64,000 nucleotides of DNA from contig CP154956.1 in assembly GCA_039621445.1 (NCBI GenBank), forward strand, positions 84,502,474 to 84,566,473. Reading direction: 5' to 3'. Under the pieces are notes generated by a model that was not told the origin of the DNA, searched no databases, and saw only the letters and a program-made list of their open reading frames with translations. The stretch is from Euglena gracilis (Eukaryota > Euglenida > Euglenophyceae > Euglenales). This document shows positions 1 through 10,066 of this stretch, one piece after another (positions within the stretch are counted from its first letter, which is position 1; each line of letters begins with the position of its first letter). Position numbers and translations under genes: made by a program.

Positions 1-395
1 GTGGGTGATCGTCCGGCGGCGACGTGTTGAGAGACGTGAGATAGGACCTGAGAGCGGGTCATGGTTGTCCGCGAGCGTGGGCAATCTGCAAAGGGGCAGG
101 TGTCATGGGAAGCAAAGGAAAACCCCGGACCAAGGTCGGACGGCAGGCCGGGTTGCAGCGTCGTTGCTGCTGGGGAGGATGGTGCGGGGGACAGGGAGGC
201 CAACGCCATTTCTTGAGACAGACCTGTGTGGGGTGTAGAAGGTGTGGGGGCTTGTGACTCCCGACTCTGGAGTGTCTTTTTGGCGGTGTCCCGATTGGTG
301 TTGGGCCCCGGATTACTCTCGATGTCGCCGCAGGAGAGCAGGGCGAAACCTCTGCCAGAGCGCAGAAGGGCAGTTAGGGAGGAAAAGGGTGGCCG
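1..395. other. GC-rich stretch, no gene recognised
   Basis: Short overlapping open frames exist on both strands but none shows a recognisable motif or codon bias. It lies downstream (in minus orientation) of the retroelement fragment at 396-1379 and may be its 3' flank. Confidence 0.4.
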
Positions 396-1379
396 CTAGC
401 GTTCCCGAACGGAGGTGGGGAAGCGGAAGGCGCAACGAGTGGACGCCGGACGTGGCGGAACTGTTGCCCGGGATGGTAGTACTGACAAGCAAAACCAAGG
501 CCAATGCCACTCCTTACAAGAGCAGCATTGTACTGGCGGTGGGAAGCGGGTGTCCCAAAGTGTGTGCCGATGGAAGACGAAAAGGCGATCCCGGAAGGCC
601 AGCACCGGGGACGAGGTGTGTCGGTGTATCCATTTGAAAGACTTGTGCCAGTCCACCAGGGATTCAGGAAAAATTGGAGGCTTCGGGAGTGAGGAGGGGG
701 GCAGCGGGAGGGAGGAGGGGGAGGGGCAGAAGCGTGATGCTGTGGGAGGCTGGTGGATGAGGAGAATCATGGTTTGCCACCGGGGCGGAGGGAGAGGATG
801 AATACCGAAACGTCGATAAACAGAGACAGGAGGAAGGAGCATTGAAGCCGATGCCAAGGCAAGGAAGTCATGTCGCACAGGGTGATCGGAAGGGCAGACA
901 AGGAACAGATGGCCCCCTTCCGTCTGAAGTTTGCGGAGGACGAGACGAAGAAGCGAGAACGGAGGGTTGACCCAAATAGGCCGCGGCCTGCTCCAATCTT
1001 GGAGAAATGCGTTCTGGTGTTTATCCCAGAAGGCTGGGCATTGGCTGTTGTGTGGCGCCGCAAAGGCGTCAATAATAGGGAGGGAAGTAGGTGAGAGCGT
1101 GTGGACGGCGACACGGAACCAGCCGGGCTCGAGCATGTAGTCATCCGCGAGAGGCAGTCCGGTGTCGGAGGCTCCCACTGGGAGGAGGGAGGAATTTGGG
1201 CGGGTTAGGCCAGCGTGGCTTGAGCGGCCCACTGGTGGTGGACACGCAGGGGGATGGTACGGCGGTATCAACAGATACCTCTGCCCTGTCATGGGAACCA
1301 CCGGGGTTTTAGCAGAGGGGTGGACGCCCGGACGAACTTGGGCAATATCCGGCAGAGCGGGTTGGTCCTCTGGGCTCAC
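396..1379 (-). pseudogene. Retroelement pol C-terminal fragment with methyltransferase-like NPPF domain
   Basis: The frame encodes about 327 residues. Residues roughly 85-190 carry a pattern typical of the domain that follows RNase H in some DIRS/Ngaro-type and related pol proteins: a hydrophobic strand ending IDAFAAPHN (about 102-110), then WVNPPFSLLRLVLRKL (about 136-151), then a strand plus proline (VCPSDHP). NPPF is the motif IV signature of N6-adenine methyltransferases. The same block, as ANPPW, occurs in the DIRS elements of this window, but the two sequences are clearly different families. No RNase H or RT is visible immediately upstream (minus direction), so this looks like an orphaned C-terminal piece. 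The N-terminal 80 residues and the proline-rich tail are not recognisable. Activity is not claimed; the domain assignment is by motif only. Confidence 0.55.
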
Positions 1380-1679
1380 AAAGGCGGAAGGCGGGCTGGT
1401 GGGGGGGGGTAGACAGGTGTTCCGTGGTGCAGCAGGAAGTGTGAGTAGAGAGAAGGAGGAGAGTGTTCCGAAGGGACGAGGTCTGTGTTATTTTTTGCAA
1501 ACAGAGCGTGCAGACGAAAAACCTCCCCTCCGTAGGGCGGAAGAGAAAGTTGCTCCAGCGGCGCAGCCAGATTTGTGCGGCCACAAAATTCCTGCTCCGA
1601 GCGTATTTTCTTTTCCGCAGGCAGATGGTCCGAAAACGTGCGGATTGGCTACGCCAATGGCTCAAGTACACCCCTTGGG

Positions 1680-2264
1680 GTACGTCTGGCTAAGAGGCCG
1701 CCCAACGTCGCAATGAAGCGGCAGTGAGGGGAACGCGCCGGCCGCTGAAGGACATCGCCCCGGAAAGATCCTCCCCCCCCATTGGATGACACATTGCCAG
1801 GCGAAAACAAGACCATGGGAGACGGTTCCTGGTCATCCGATGAAGGACGGTCCGAGAGGGATGGAGGCCCCAGATAGCTTGTGGGGAAGCCATCCGGGTC
1901 CCCATCCGCCCCCCCGGGCCCGAGGCTGAGGGGACAGGACTCGGAAGGGGAGGGGCAGGGCAGGGGGCAGGGCAGGCGTTCGCCCGAAGGCCAGGGCTGG
2001 GCCAGCAACCGGGGGGAGGGCGGAAGCTTGCACCGAAAAACCGTGCAGTCCGCCGAGCCCTGGCCTTCCCACAGCAGTGCCTGCTACAGGGCCGGGGGAA
2101 GGCGCTGCCAAGTCTGTATGGGGATGGGCCCATACCGGCTCGGCAGAGCCATCCCAGACCAACTGCGGGGCACCACCACCTTGATCTGGGGCCCCCCGGC
2201 CCCAGGTGTGGTGGAGGGGGGGGGGCAGGGCAGGTGGGAGGCCAGGGGGGGGGGGAGTGGGAAA
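1680..2264. other. Proline/glycine-coding GC-rich stretch, possible 3' continuation of the FG-repeat gene
   Basis: Several long minus-strand frames are proline-rich and low complexity. The frame ending near 1833 could continue the minus-strand gene at 3416-4944 across the transposon at 2265-3422, because that gene's stop codon lies inside the transposon end. This is inference only; no motif anchors it. Confidence 0.2.
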
Positions 2265-3422
2265 CGGTAGACTGGGGGGGGGGTCCTGGGTGGTCGGCCG
2301 ACTAGTCGGCCGACCACCCACTCTAATGTAGTTACGGGCCAGTTTCGCCGACTTTTAAGCCCCCCCCCTGAGAAAAAATTTTGTCCAAATCACCCCAAAA
2401 CCAGTCAAAACCCACCCAAATGGCTCCAGAACCCCCCAATCGGGGGTCAATATGCAAAAAAATTGGGGGAAAATGTCCATTTTGGGCCACTTTTGGCAAA
2501 AGAACACCTCTATCCGTCGTATATAAGTCAATATAAGTCAAATTTTGCACAAAAGGACTTAGCCCTCCAAGTATATTGCCAACATAGAAGGGATTTTGTT
2601 ATTTGAGGGGGGGGGTGCGGGGGGGGCGGAGCCCCCCCCGCCTATGCCAAAGTGAGCCACAAAAACGACTTAACCCCGGAGTATGTTGCCAACATAGAAG
2701 GGATTTTGTTATTTGAGGGGGGGGGGTGCGGGGGGGGCGGAGCCCCCCCCGCCTATGCCAAAGTGAGCCACAAAAACGACTTAGCCCCGGAGTATGTTGC
2801 AAACATAGAAGGGATTTTGTTATGTGAGGAGGGGGGGCGCGGTGGGGGGCGGAGCCCCCCCCGCCTATGCCAAAGTGAGCCACAAAAACGACTTAGCCCC
2901 TGAGTATGTTGCCAACATAGAAGGGATTTTGTTATCTGGGCTCGGGTGGGGGTGGAGGGGGGAGTTTTCAGCCTGTCCTGATGCAGAATGCTTGCATTTC
3001 TAAAGGATTTTCATGTAATCCCTGTTTCGTCATTGGTTTTTTACCCCTCCGGACCCCATCAAGGGCCCACCGACCCCCCACCGACCAAAAATTTCCATCT
3101 GAGGGTGTTCCTGTTGGTGTAAGGCACTTATTTGGCCCCATCCGGACCATTTCCGGGTGGTTTGGACCCGCCACAGACCATTTTTATGCCCACCGACTAG
3201 CCACCGACTAGTTGCATACAATTTTCTTCATAAAAAGTCGGCGAGACTGGCCCGTAACTACATTAGAGTGGGTGGTCGGCCGACTAGTCCGCCGACCACC
3301 CAGGACCCCCCCCCCCCTGTCTCGCCGACTAGCTGCCGACCAGGCCTAGTCGGCCGACCAATTGGGTGGTCGGCCGACTAGTCGGCCGACCACCCAGGAC
3401 CCCCCCCCCCCCAGTCTACCGC
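2265..3422. mobile_element. Palindrome-ended TIR element, CGACTAGTCG family (copy A)
   Basis: Both outer ends read inward CGGTAGACTGGGGG, then GGTCCTGGGTGGTCGG, then a palindrome centred on CGACTAGTCG. The left palindrome is near 2290-2318 and right-end copies are near 3270-3300 and 3366-3395. An inner pair of inverted repeats (about 80 bp; left about 2277-2358, right about 3227-3306) ends in the palindrome plus the motif CGACTTTTAAGCCCCCCC. The interior is non-coding and carries a tandem array. Its right end supplies the TAG stop of the neighbouring minus-strand gene, suggesting insertion into that gene. No transposase is present, so it is non-autonomous. Superfamily unknown. Confidence 0.75.
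2555..2935. repeat. Tandem array, about 111-bp unit, inside copy A
   Basis: The word AACATAGAAGGGATTTTG recurs at 2581, 2691, 2802 and about 2913, giving a 110-112 bp period. Each unit has a G-run, a CGGAG core, a C-run, then GCCTATGCCAAAGTGAGCC. The G-run/C-run pair can form a hairpin. The palindrome element at 22,038-23,010 contains an analogous array sharing GGGATTTTGTTAT (reverse orientation). Confidence 0.85.
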
Positions 3423-4944
3423 CTAGGACCGGGGGGGGGAGGGGGCAGCGGAAAACCAGAAAACTGTGGGAGAGGGGGCTGTGAGGGGGTGTGGTCTCCA
3501 AAGCCTTTTTTGGGGGTGTCAAAAGCAGTTCGTGCAACATTTTTGGGAACAGGACGGGGAGGACCAAACCCAGAGCTTAAGGCATTTGCTGAGCCAACAC
3601 TGGGAGAGCCAAAAACAGAACCGAACCCAGAACCTTGAACATTTGTTGAGCTACCACTGGGAGAGCCAAAAACAGGAGCAATTGTGCATTCTGAATTGTG
3701 GCTGTCTGAAACATTTGCTGCAGAAACATTTGTTGCAGAAACATTTGCTGCAGAACCCTTCTGTCCAACATTTGTGCACTCAGGATTGGGGCTACCAGAA
3801 ACATTTGCTGCAGAACCCCTTTGTGCAACATTCAACACTTGTCCAACAGTCCTCGATTTGAAATGCTTCCCAACGAACCCCACCCCAGGCACAGGCACAA
3901 CAGGGGCAAGGGAAGCCACAGGGGCATTGTGACCAGTTTGTTGGGGGGAGCTGTGTGCCACAATGGGGGGGCCAGATCCCAGCAAATCAGAAACATGGGG
4001 CACAATTTGGGTGGGAGAGGGGGTGATTGGGCTCACTGGGGGGGTGGGAAGAACACATTGAGCCTGGGGTGGGGGCAGATTGGGGGAGGAGGGGGCAGGG
4101 GGAGCAGCGCGCCAACCAGCCGAAGCTGGAATCTGGTCATGGGAGGGTTGTGGCAGTGGCACAGGGGGGGGGGGGATGAGGGGCTGTCGTTGGGGCGGTC
4201 GTGGTTGTTAGGCGCTGCAGTTGTTCTCGAAGTGCAGCTTCCTCAGCTTTTTGTTTCTTCTCCTGTGCCTTCATTCTGGCTTGCAATTGCTTCAGCTCCA
4301 TATGTAAATTGAAGATAAACCCCCCCCCAAAAATAAGACCGGGGGTCCATTTCATGGGTCGGTTGCTGGAAAGCCCGAGGGGGGGTATTATTCATGGGGG
4401 GGGTCCATTTTATGGATTTTTGCTGGAAAAAATTTCGACCCCATAAATGTCCAAAAATGGCACCCCAAAATACCACTTTTCGAAAAATTCGGCGCTTCGC
4501 GCCAGACAAATAGGGTAAAATATGCTGAATTGTGTGAAAACAGTCCCAAAATAGCAGATTTTCCCCCCAAAAATGTACCATTTTTCAAAAATCCGGCGCT
4601 TCGCGCCGGCAGGGGGGGTCTTATTCATGGGGGGGGTCCATTTCATGGATTTTTGCTCGGACCGGCCAGGGGGGGTCTTATTTTTGGGGGGGGTCCATTT
4701 TATGGGGGGGGTCTTATTTTTTGGGGGGGGGTTTAGTTCGATGTCGTTTGTCAGGCCGCTTGCTTTTGCCCTTCAGCACTGCTCTGGTCTGCTCCTCTGG
4801 CTGCTTTGGAGGCACTGGTACCTCGTTGACACTCTGTACTGAAGCCGGACTGAGGGTAATGTCCATCGGGTCTTCAACATCATCCACAGTAATCTCATCC
4901 GGGATATCTTCAGACCCCACCAGGGGCTTTGCATTGTCCGACAT
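3416..4944 (-). pseudogene. FG-repeat, coiled-coil protein gene (nucleoporin-like), interrupted by a MITE
   Basis: Reading from ATG 4944: an acidic N-terminus (about 50 residues rich in D/E/P), then a basic patch KGKSKRPDKRHR. The frame then meets a 416-bp TIR element at 4318-4733. Passing over the element at a single TA continues the same frame into a charged coiled coil (MELKQLQARMKAQEKK and following, about 4300-4200), then Thr/Pro-rich sequence. At a 12-nt C run (4164-4175) the frame shifts by one. Downstream residues are Ser/Pro/Gly-rich with repeated SAANVS and FG-type motifs (VFGSPS, SGFGSVFGSP, SSGFGPP). FG repeats plus a coiled coil resemble nucleoporins of the central channel, but no structured Nup domain is seen, so an unrelated low-complexity protein is possible. 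The stop TAG lies in the end of the transposon at 2265-3422. Either the MITE is removed from the RNA or the gene is dead. Confidence 0.5.
4318..4733. mobile_element. G-tract TIR MITE with TA duplication (inside FG-repeat gene)
   Basis: Ends are AACCCCCCCC...AAAATAAGAC and its inverse GTCTTATTTT...GGGGGGTT, flanked by TA at 4316-4317 and 4734-4735. The interior repeats GGTCCATTTTATGG and GGGTCTTATT in both orientations and contains two GGCGCTTCGCGCC-like hairpins. There is no ORF. TA duplication and size fit a Tc1/mariner-type or similar non-autonomous element. Confidence 0.85.
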
Positions 4945-4998
4945 GATATGCGAACGAAAAAAAAATAGACACTCAGAAAGTGCCGATTCTATCGATGT

Positions 4999-5337
4999 CT
5001 AGCCGATTCGGTTTTTTTTTTGCCTCGCGGATCGAATCCACCGACCAGTGGCACAGCCTACTGGATTTGTCAGAGTTCGTGGGAGGGGAGCTATGTACAG
5101 ATGGGCGAGGCCCATGGGCAGTAAAGGTATATGCGGTGGCGGTTGAGGGGTGAGGAGATTGGTAGAGGGTGAGGGGGACTGCGTGCTCGAGGTGGTCGTC
5201 TGGGTGCCAGGCTGCCGGATCGGTAAGCTGCCCCGAGGGCGTCCCAGTCGGGCGTTGGAGGGTTTGTGCTGGCGCTCACTCGGTGGCGCTCCTTCTGCGG
5301 CGGGTGCGTGCGGTTTGGTGGCCTTGTGGGCCACCAT
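4999..5337 (-). CDS. Uncharacterised basic, proline-rich ORF
   Basis: A 112-codon frame, rich in Pro, Ser, Thr and Arg, with a GRPRG tripeptide-type patch resembling an AT-hook (ARLGRPRGSLP). It lies between the LINE C-terminal fragment (ending 5424) and the FG-repeat gene (starting 4944), all on the minus strand. It could be a small gene, LINE 3' sequence, or chance. No domain recognised. Confidence 0.2.
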   Translation of the reverse strand: MVAHKATKPHAPAAEGAPPSERQHKPSNARLGRPRGSLPIRQPGTQTTTSSTQSPSPSTNLLTPQPPPHIPLLPMGLAHLYIAPLPRTLTNPVGCATGRWIRSARQKKNRIG

Positions 5338-5423
5338 TCGGCGTCTGTGGCGTTAGTGCCTCAGTTGGACCTTGTCACGATGCGAAGGCAGGCAGGGGGG
5401 GTGACACGTTCGTTTTGTGGGGC

Positions 5424-5924
5424 TCAACGAAGGAAGTGTTTGGGGCGCAACATTTGTGTGACTTGGCGGAAGAGTGCGAGCGCTAGTACCACCCCCCCCC
5501 TTTATTTGAGCACACCCACGGGCCAACGGACCCCCCAAATGCTCAAATAAGGGGGGGGGTCAAATAAGGGGGGGTCAAAAATTCCTTTAGAAAGCGGGCA
5601 AAAAAAATTTTCGGCGCCTTCGGCGCATGAAAAAAAAAATTTTCCCCGGACCCAAATGCTCAATTAAGGGGGGGGGTCAAATAAAGGGGGGGTGGTAGCT
5701 GATAACTTTCGGCCTGTCTTGTGCAGCGCACATCGCCCTGTTCCCAGGCAGTCGTCCGTTTCACCATTCGGGCAATTAGCTTGGCACTTTCCGGCCCCAG
5801 TCCACCCCACGTGCCCATTGCCAGCGTGGCGAACGACCAACCGCCGTTGCGGCATGGGACGTCACATTTGGCGTGTTTCGCCTGCTCCCGGCGTTTAAGG
5901 AAAGTCCTCCAGCGTTCCCGGGTC
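5424..5924 (-). pseudogene. LINE pol C-terminus (segment F of the dismembered LINE), interrupted by a MITE
   Basis: Reading from 5924: RERWRTFLKRREQAKHAKC, then WSFATLAMGTWGGLGPESAK, the 'G-x-GPE' block that closes many non-LTR retrotransposon proteins, then a helix and a stop at 5424-5426. A 207-bp TIR element (5489-5695) splits it, and joining across one TA keeps the frame (YQL then LALALFRQV). At 5925 the fragment abuts the right end of a DIRS element. Together with the plus-strand LINE segment ending at 10,066, this fits one LINE split by one DIRS insertion. Confidence 0.7.
5489..5695. mobile_element. G-tract TIR MITE with TA duplication (inside LINE C-terminus)
   Basis: Starts CCACCCCCCCCCTTTATTTG and ends in the inverse GTCAAATAAAGGGGGGGTGG, flanked by TA at 5487-5488 and 5696-5697. 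Each half contains a second inverted copy (CTCAAATAAGGGGGG), so each end can fold on itself. The core has GGCGCCTTCGGCGC. Confidence 0.9.
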
Positions 5925-6240
5925 CTCGGACCCCCACGACAGAGGAAGGGGGAGGAAGGGACCAAGAGGACGAAGCACAAGAAGATGGTGAGGTCCTGCT
6001 TTCCTTGGAGATCAGGCGGTGAACTTTGGGTTTTTCGGGCGGGACCCCCCCACCCCCCTCCCTCTTCATTGGAAACACATGGCGGTGAACTTCACCGGTG
6101 AACTTCACCGGTGAAGTTTCTCCATTGAAATTCCTTTAGGGGCGAAGCCCCCAACCCCCCCCCCCACCCCTGCCTAACCTCCCTTGCCGGCTGTTCTGTT
6201 CTGGTGTGTTTGTGCGTGCGGGGGGGGGGGGGTGCTTCTT
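5925..6240 (-). mobile_element. DIRS right inverted terminal repeat (segment E), split by a 174-bp insertion
   Basis: The plus-strand text is the reverse complement of the right end of the intact DIRS copy (38,334-38,490): TCGGACCCCCACGACAGAGG through AGGTCCTGCTTTCCTTG, then, after an insertion, CCGGCTGTTCTGTTCTGG and GGGGTGCTTCTTACTGCGC. At 6240 it switches abruptly to gag sequence in plus orientation, an inversion breakpoint. Confidence 0.85.
6008..6181. mobile_element. Small insertion with 5-bp duplication CCTTG
   Basis: CCTTG occurs at 6003-6007 and 6182-6186, while the uninterrupted repeat elsewhere has it once. The insert carries three copies of GGTGAACTTCACC-type palindromic sequence (about 6071-6117) and GGGGCGAAGCCCC. 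Its ends are GAG...CTC only, so no clear TIR. Confidence 0.6.
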
Positions 6241-8633
6241 ACTGCGCTTAGGGGCAACGCTATGGCAGCCCGTACCCCAGCCTGGAAAGATCCCATTGGG
6301 GAAAGGTATGTCCAACTTTCCCCCCAGCAATTTCAAAAACAAACCCCCCAGGAGCAGAAAGCCATTGCCAAAATCAGGCCATGGTGGCCTATATGGGGAA
6401 TCCAGAAGGACAGAGAAGAGAAAGTCCTGGAGAAAAGGCCAATGGAGGCCAAGCAGAACTGAGTGCCACTGGAGGCCAAAGGGCCCTGAAGGCAAATGGT
6501 GGCCAATACCATCAAGGCCAACCACACCACATCAGCCCTTGGGGGGAGGCCCAAGTTTGGCTCAAGCAGGCCCCCCCCCCAGAAGATAATCAGCCCAGCA
6601 TTATATGTACCCCCCCACCACAGACACAGACCTTCCCCCATCATTCCAAAACAGGGGGAAAGCCTGTCTTAGGAAAGCCCTATGGCAGGGCCAGCTACAG
6701 CCCCAGTGATGGGGCAGCCAGGGGGAAGGACCCCAGTGATGGGGCCTATGGAATCCCCGGACACATTACACCCAGGGGTACCCCTTACAAGGCCCTGCAG
6801 GCCAGCATCCCCCATTGGGTCAAGGCAGGAGCCAGCAGAGAGGTATTAAACCTGATAAGGGGAGGGGTTATGGCAGATCTTCCCCTCCCCCCTCAAATGT
6901 CCAAAAAAGTTCCCTTCAAAACCCACCAAGAAATAATGACTGCCCAGAATATTCTGAGAGAATACGAATGTGCAGGGGCCACCAGGCAAATTCCCCCAGA
7001 GGAGGCAAAACATTTTGTCCCTTATTTCATCATTTCCAAAAAAGAGGGGGAAAAGACAAAGGAGAGACTGATTTCAGATTGTCGACAGTTAAATCTCCAT
7101 TTCACCCCCCAGAAGTTCAGACTGGAGCACATGGGAAACATCTTCCCATATTTAAGAAAAGGTTGGTTATGTGGAAAAATCGACCTGAAAGATGCTTATT
7201 TCCATCTACAGCTGCACAGCAGCTTAGAAAAGTATGTTTGCATGCAGGTGGCAGTTTCAAGCTGCATGTTTTGGCATCAGCAGCCTGCCACAATAATTTA
7301 TGACTCTCATGAGAGTCTGGGAAAGAAAATGGAGAAAGGAGGGCAAGGTAATTTTCATCTACCTAGACGACATTTTGCTGTTAGCCCCCATCAAAAACAC
7401 AGCAACCCAGCATTTGGCAGAACTAACACAGGACCTTTTACTGGCAGGTTTCAGATTAAACCTCCCCAAATCCACAAAAGAAAAATTGGCAGACTCCCTG
7501 ACCAGGGAGCAAAAAGATCCAGGGGATTATACCCTGAACATGAACATTTTTCACCAGATTCTGAAGTTTTTCAAAAACCACATCACCCCAGAGGTGGACA
7601 TGTTTTGCACACCCAGCAACAAAAAAAATCCCAAGTTCATTTGTCGATACCCCCACCAAGGGGCTTTGTTGGTGGATGCTCTGAAGGCAGATTTAAGGGG
7701 TCTCCCCCCAGTTTATGCCAACCCTCCCTGGAGCATCATTCCCCAATGGGTTCAGAGATTAATGTTAAACCCAGACCTAATTTGTCTGTTGATTGTACCC
7801 CACTGGGCTTCGACATCATGGTGGCGCCAATTAATGTCAATCAGGCAGCCAGGCAGCAAGGTTTTGCTAGTACCCCCCCAGTGGGGTCTGTTCACCAACT
7901 GCTGGGGGGAGGAGATGCCCCCCCCCCAAGGTGGAATTTGGCCTGCTTGATTGTGTCAGGCAAATATTACAATCCCAGAAAGTTTCGATGTCCAGTATCG
8001 ATACTTACATAAAAAATCTGGGAAATGTCAAAAGATATGACTCAGCTTTCAGGACTTTGATGGGCCAATTGCTGCACAAAGGGGTGCCCCTGCAGGACTG
8101 CACAGTCCACAAGATGGCCGAGGCCATCCTTGATCTGGCTGCCCACAGCCTCAACACTGCACGAAATGCATATGCAGCAGTTTTATTACTCCCAGGGTTT
8201 GGGTCATTGAGGTTTTACCCTCTTTTGTCTCCATTGAAAAGGAAATGGAATTCCAATGTCTGCAAGTATGCCCATTTTTGGGACCCCACTGATTTCTTAG
8301 AAAACATCATCAGGAAATCCAAACCCCTCTCAGACCTATCTGTGAAAGAGCTCAGAAACAGACTCATCATCTGTTGGAGGCTGTTGGCCCTCCACAGGGG
8401 GGTTGATTTAGCCAGGACACAGCGGAAAATCAGTTTCGTGGGAGAAAAAATTTTCATTTTATTGCAAAGGAAAGGGTGGCAATTCCCAAGATGGGAGGAG
8501 ATTTTGAATTTGCCACACACCCCCCTCATCAGCCCCTGGCATTTATTGAAAGAGTATGTGGAAAGGACAGCCCACATGGTTGGGAACAAAAATAATTTGT
8601 TATGGTCTTTGGATGGTAAAAGACCTTTGGCAT
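6241..8633 (+). pseudogene. DIRS middle segment: gag tail, RT, RNase H end, MT-like, recombinase N-part (segment C)
   Basis: Collinear with 34,617-37,765 of the intact DIRS copy. A frame from 6381 covers RT blocks (LISDCRQLN, KIDLKDAYFHLQLHSSL). A short deletion near 7248 shifts the frame, and from 7300 the catalytic FIYLDDILLLAP follows. A deletion of about 670 bp joins the RT end (NLPKST) directly to the RNase H end (KEKLADSLTREQ). Next is the MT-like block (PEVDMFCTPSNKK, YANPPWSIIPQWV, IVPHWASTSWW). The recombinase frame from 7931 holds the first catalytic arginine region (LLALHRGVDLARTQ) but stops at 8633 before the HxxR/Tyr block, which is found inverted at 10,879-11,390. Clearly inactive. 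Confidence 0.85.
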
Positions 8634-10066
8634 CAAAAGTGCCTAGATTTCCTCCGCATGGAAGGGGAACGTACCGGGGTGCAACTGAACCTGGCCAAGT
8701 GCGTGGCTTGGGGTCCAGCCGCCGGCAACATCCCAGGAAGAGAGCACCTCCAGTTGGTGCCCTGGGCTGAAGACTCCGGCATCACTGTCCTTGGCTGCCC
8801 AGTTGATTTCCCAACCACCACCAGCCACACGACGGCGACTTGGGCGGAGGCTACCACCCCCCCCCCATAATTGACACCCCCGACACCCTCCAAACCCCCC
8901 AGGTAGTGTCAATTATGGGGGGGTGTCAATTATGGGGGGGGGTCCGAACGGACAAGGCAAAATACAAGGGACTCCTGACAAACCCCGGCGGAAAAGACGC
9001 GAGCGGGTGGAAAAATTTTCGGTCGGGAGGGGGGGGGTGTCAATTATGGGGGGGTGTCAATTAGGGGGGGGGGTGGTACCGCCAGAATTGAGAATGCCGC
9101 CGAGTTGGTCACCTCGGTAACCGACCCCCAGCTCGCGCACCACCTCCTCCGGTCCTGTCTGGATGGGTGTAAGGTCAACCACCTCCTGCGAGCTTCCGAC
9201 TCCTACGAGGCTCAAGAGGAAGTAGCTCGGTGTGGGGAAACCATCTTCGGCGCCTTCGAGGACATCCTGGGCCAGGCACTCAGTACAGACCAACGACAGC
9301 AAGCGGCCCTTCCCCTCTCCATCGGCGGGTGCGGACTTCGCATCCCGGCTGCCTGCCAAGGTGCGGCGCGCACTGCGGCTCTATGTCATTACTTCACCCA
9401 CAGACACCAAAAAGTCGCCTGCCCTGCATACGCAGCAGCCCCGTCCGAACGAGTTTGCCAGCAGCCCGCCAATGACCTCTCTTCCACGTTGGGCCCCCAG
9501 CACCCCGAAAGCCAACGCCTACTGACCGCCGCGTCCTTTGCCTCAGCCTCGGGCAATGACACCTCGCAGCGATGGTGGCAAACACAGCTGTCTCGGACCA
9601 CGGTGGATGACCTTCTGAATCGGACCTCGCCAAGAGACCAGGCACGCCTGATGGAACAAGCGCATGGCATCGGTCACGGATGGATGGCTGTGGCACCCCA
9701 CGAGGCCCTACACACCACAATTGACGCCGCCGACTACCGCCTAGGGTTGAAGTGGTGGTTGGGCTTGCCCCTCGCCGACGCTATAGGGACATGCGCGGAC
9801 TGCCAGAACGCTACGGATATACACGGGGATCACGAGATCTGCTGCATCAGGAACAACTTCGCCAACAGACATAACGCCGTCCAGGACGCTTTGTTTAACC
9901 TCCTGTCCACAAACGGCCAAAGTGTGCAGCGCGAAGGACAGGTGCCCAACCAACCGGACACCTCGCTCCGTCCCGCTGACCTGCTGCTCGCCACCTGGCA
10001 AGATGGTAAGCCCACAGCTGTTGATCTCACCGTCGCTCACGGCTGGCAAACAGCGGAAAGAAGTGG
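8634..10066 (+). pseudogene. LINE pol segment: RT thumb, CCHC/RLE-type endonuclease (segment A)
   Basis: It opens in the RT thumb region with GVQLNLAKCVAWGPAAG (about 8676-8720). A TIR element (8854-9076) interrupts it, and crossing at one TA preserves the frame (TWAEAT to ARIENAAELV). Then PLSIGGCGLRIPAA, a common post-RT motif, follows. The end carries CADCQNATDIHGDHEICC with RHNAVQDALF, then an E, RPADLLLATW and AVDLTVAHGW: a Cys/His zinc knuckle followed by the E...PD...D/E-x-V signature of the restriction-like endonuclease (RLE) of R2-like non-LTR elements, which nicks target DNA to prime reverse transcription. It stops at about 10,066 where a DIRS left end begins. The RT palm lies inverted at 12.7-13.0 kb and the C-terminus inverted at 5.4-5.9 kb. 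Confidence 0.8.
8854..9076. mobile_element. G-tract TIR MITE with TA duplication (inside LINE RT)
   Basis: Starts CCACCCCCCCCCCATAATTG and ends with the inverse, GTCAATTAGGGGGGGGGGTGG, with TA at 8852-8853 and 9077-9078. GTGTCAATTATGGGGGGG recurs four times in the ends, so each end forms its own hairpin. Confidence 0.9.

Noticed and set aside
8854-9076. The MITEs as GT-AG introns
   Set aside because: Their borders are CCACC/GGTGG or AACCC/GGGTT with TA duplications; one lies in a dead LINE, so insertion is the simpler explanation there.
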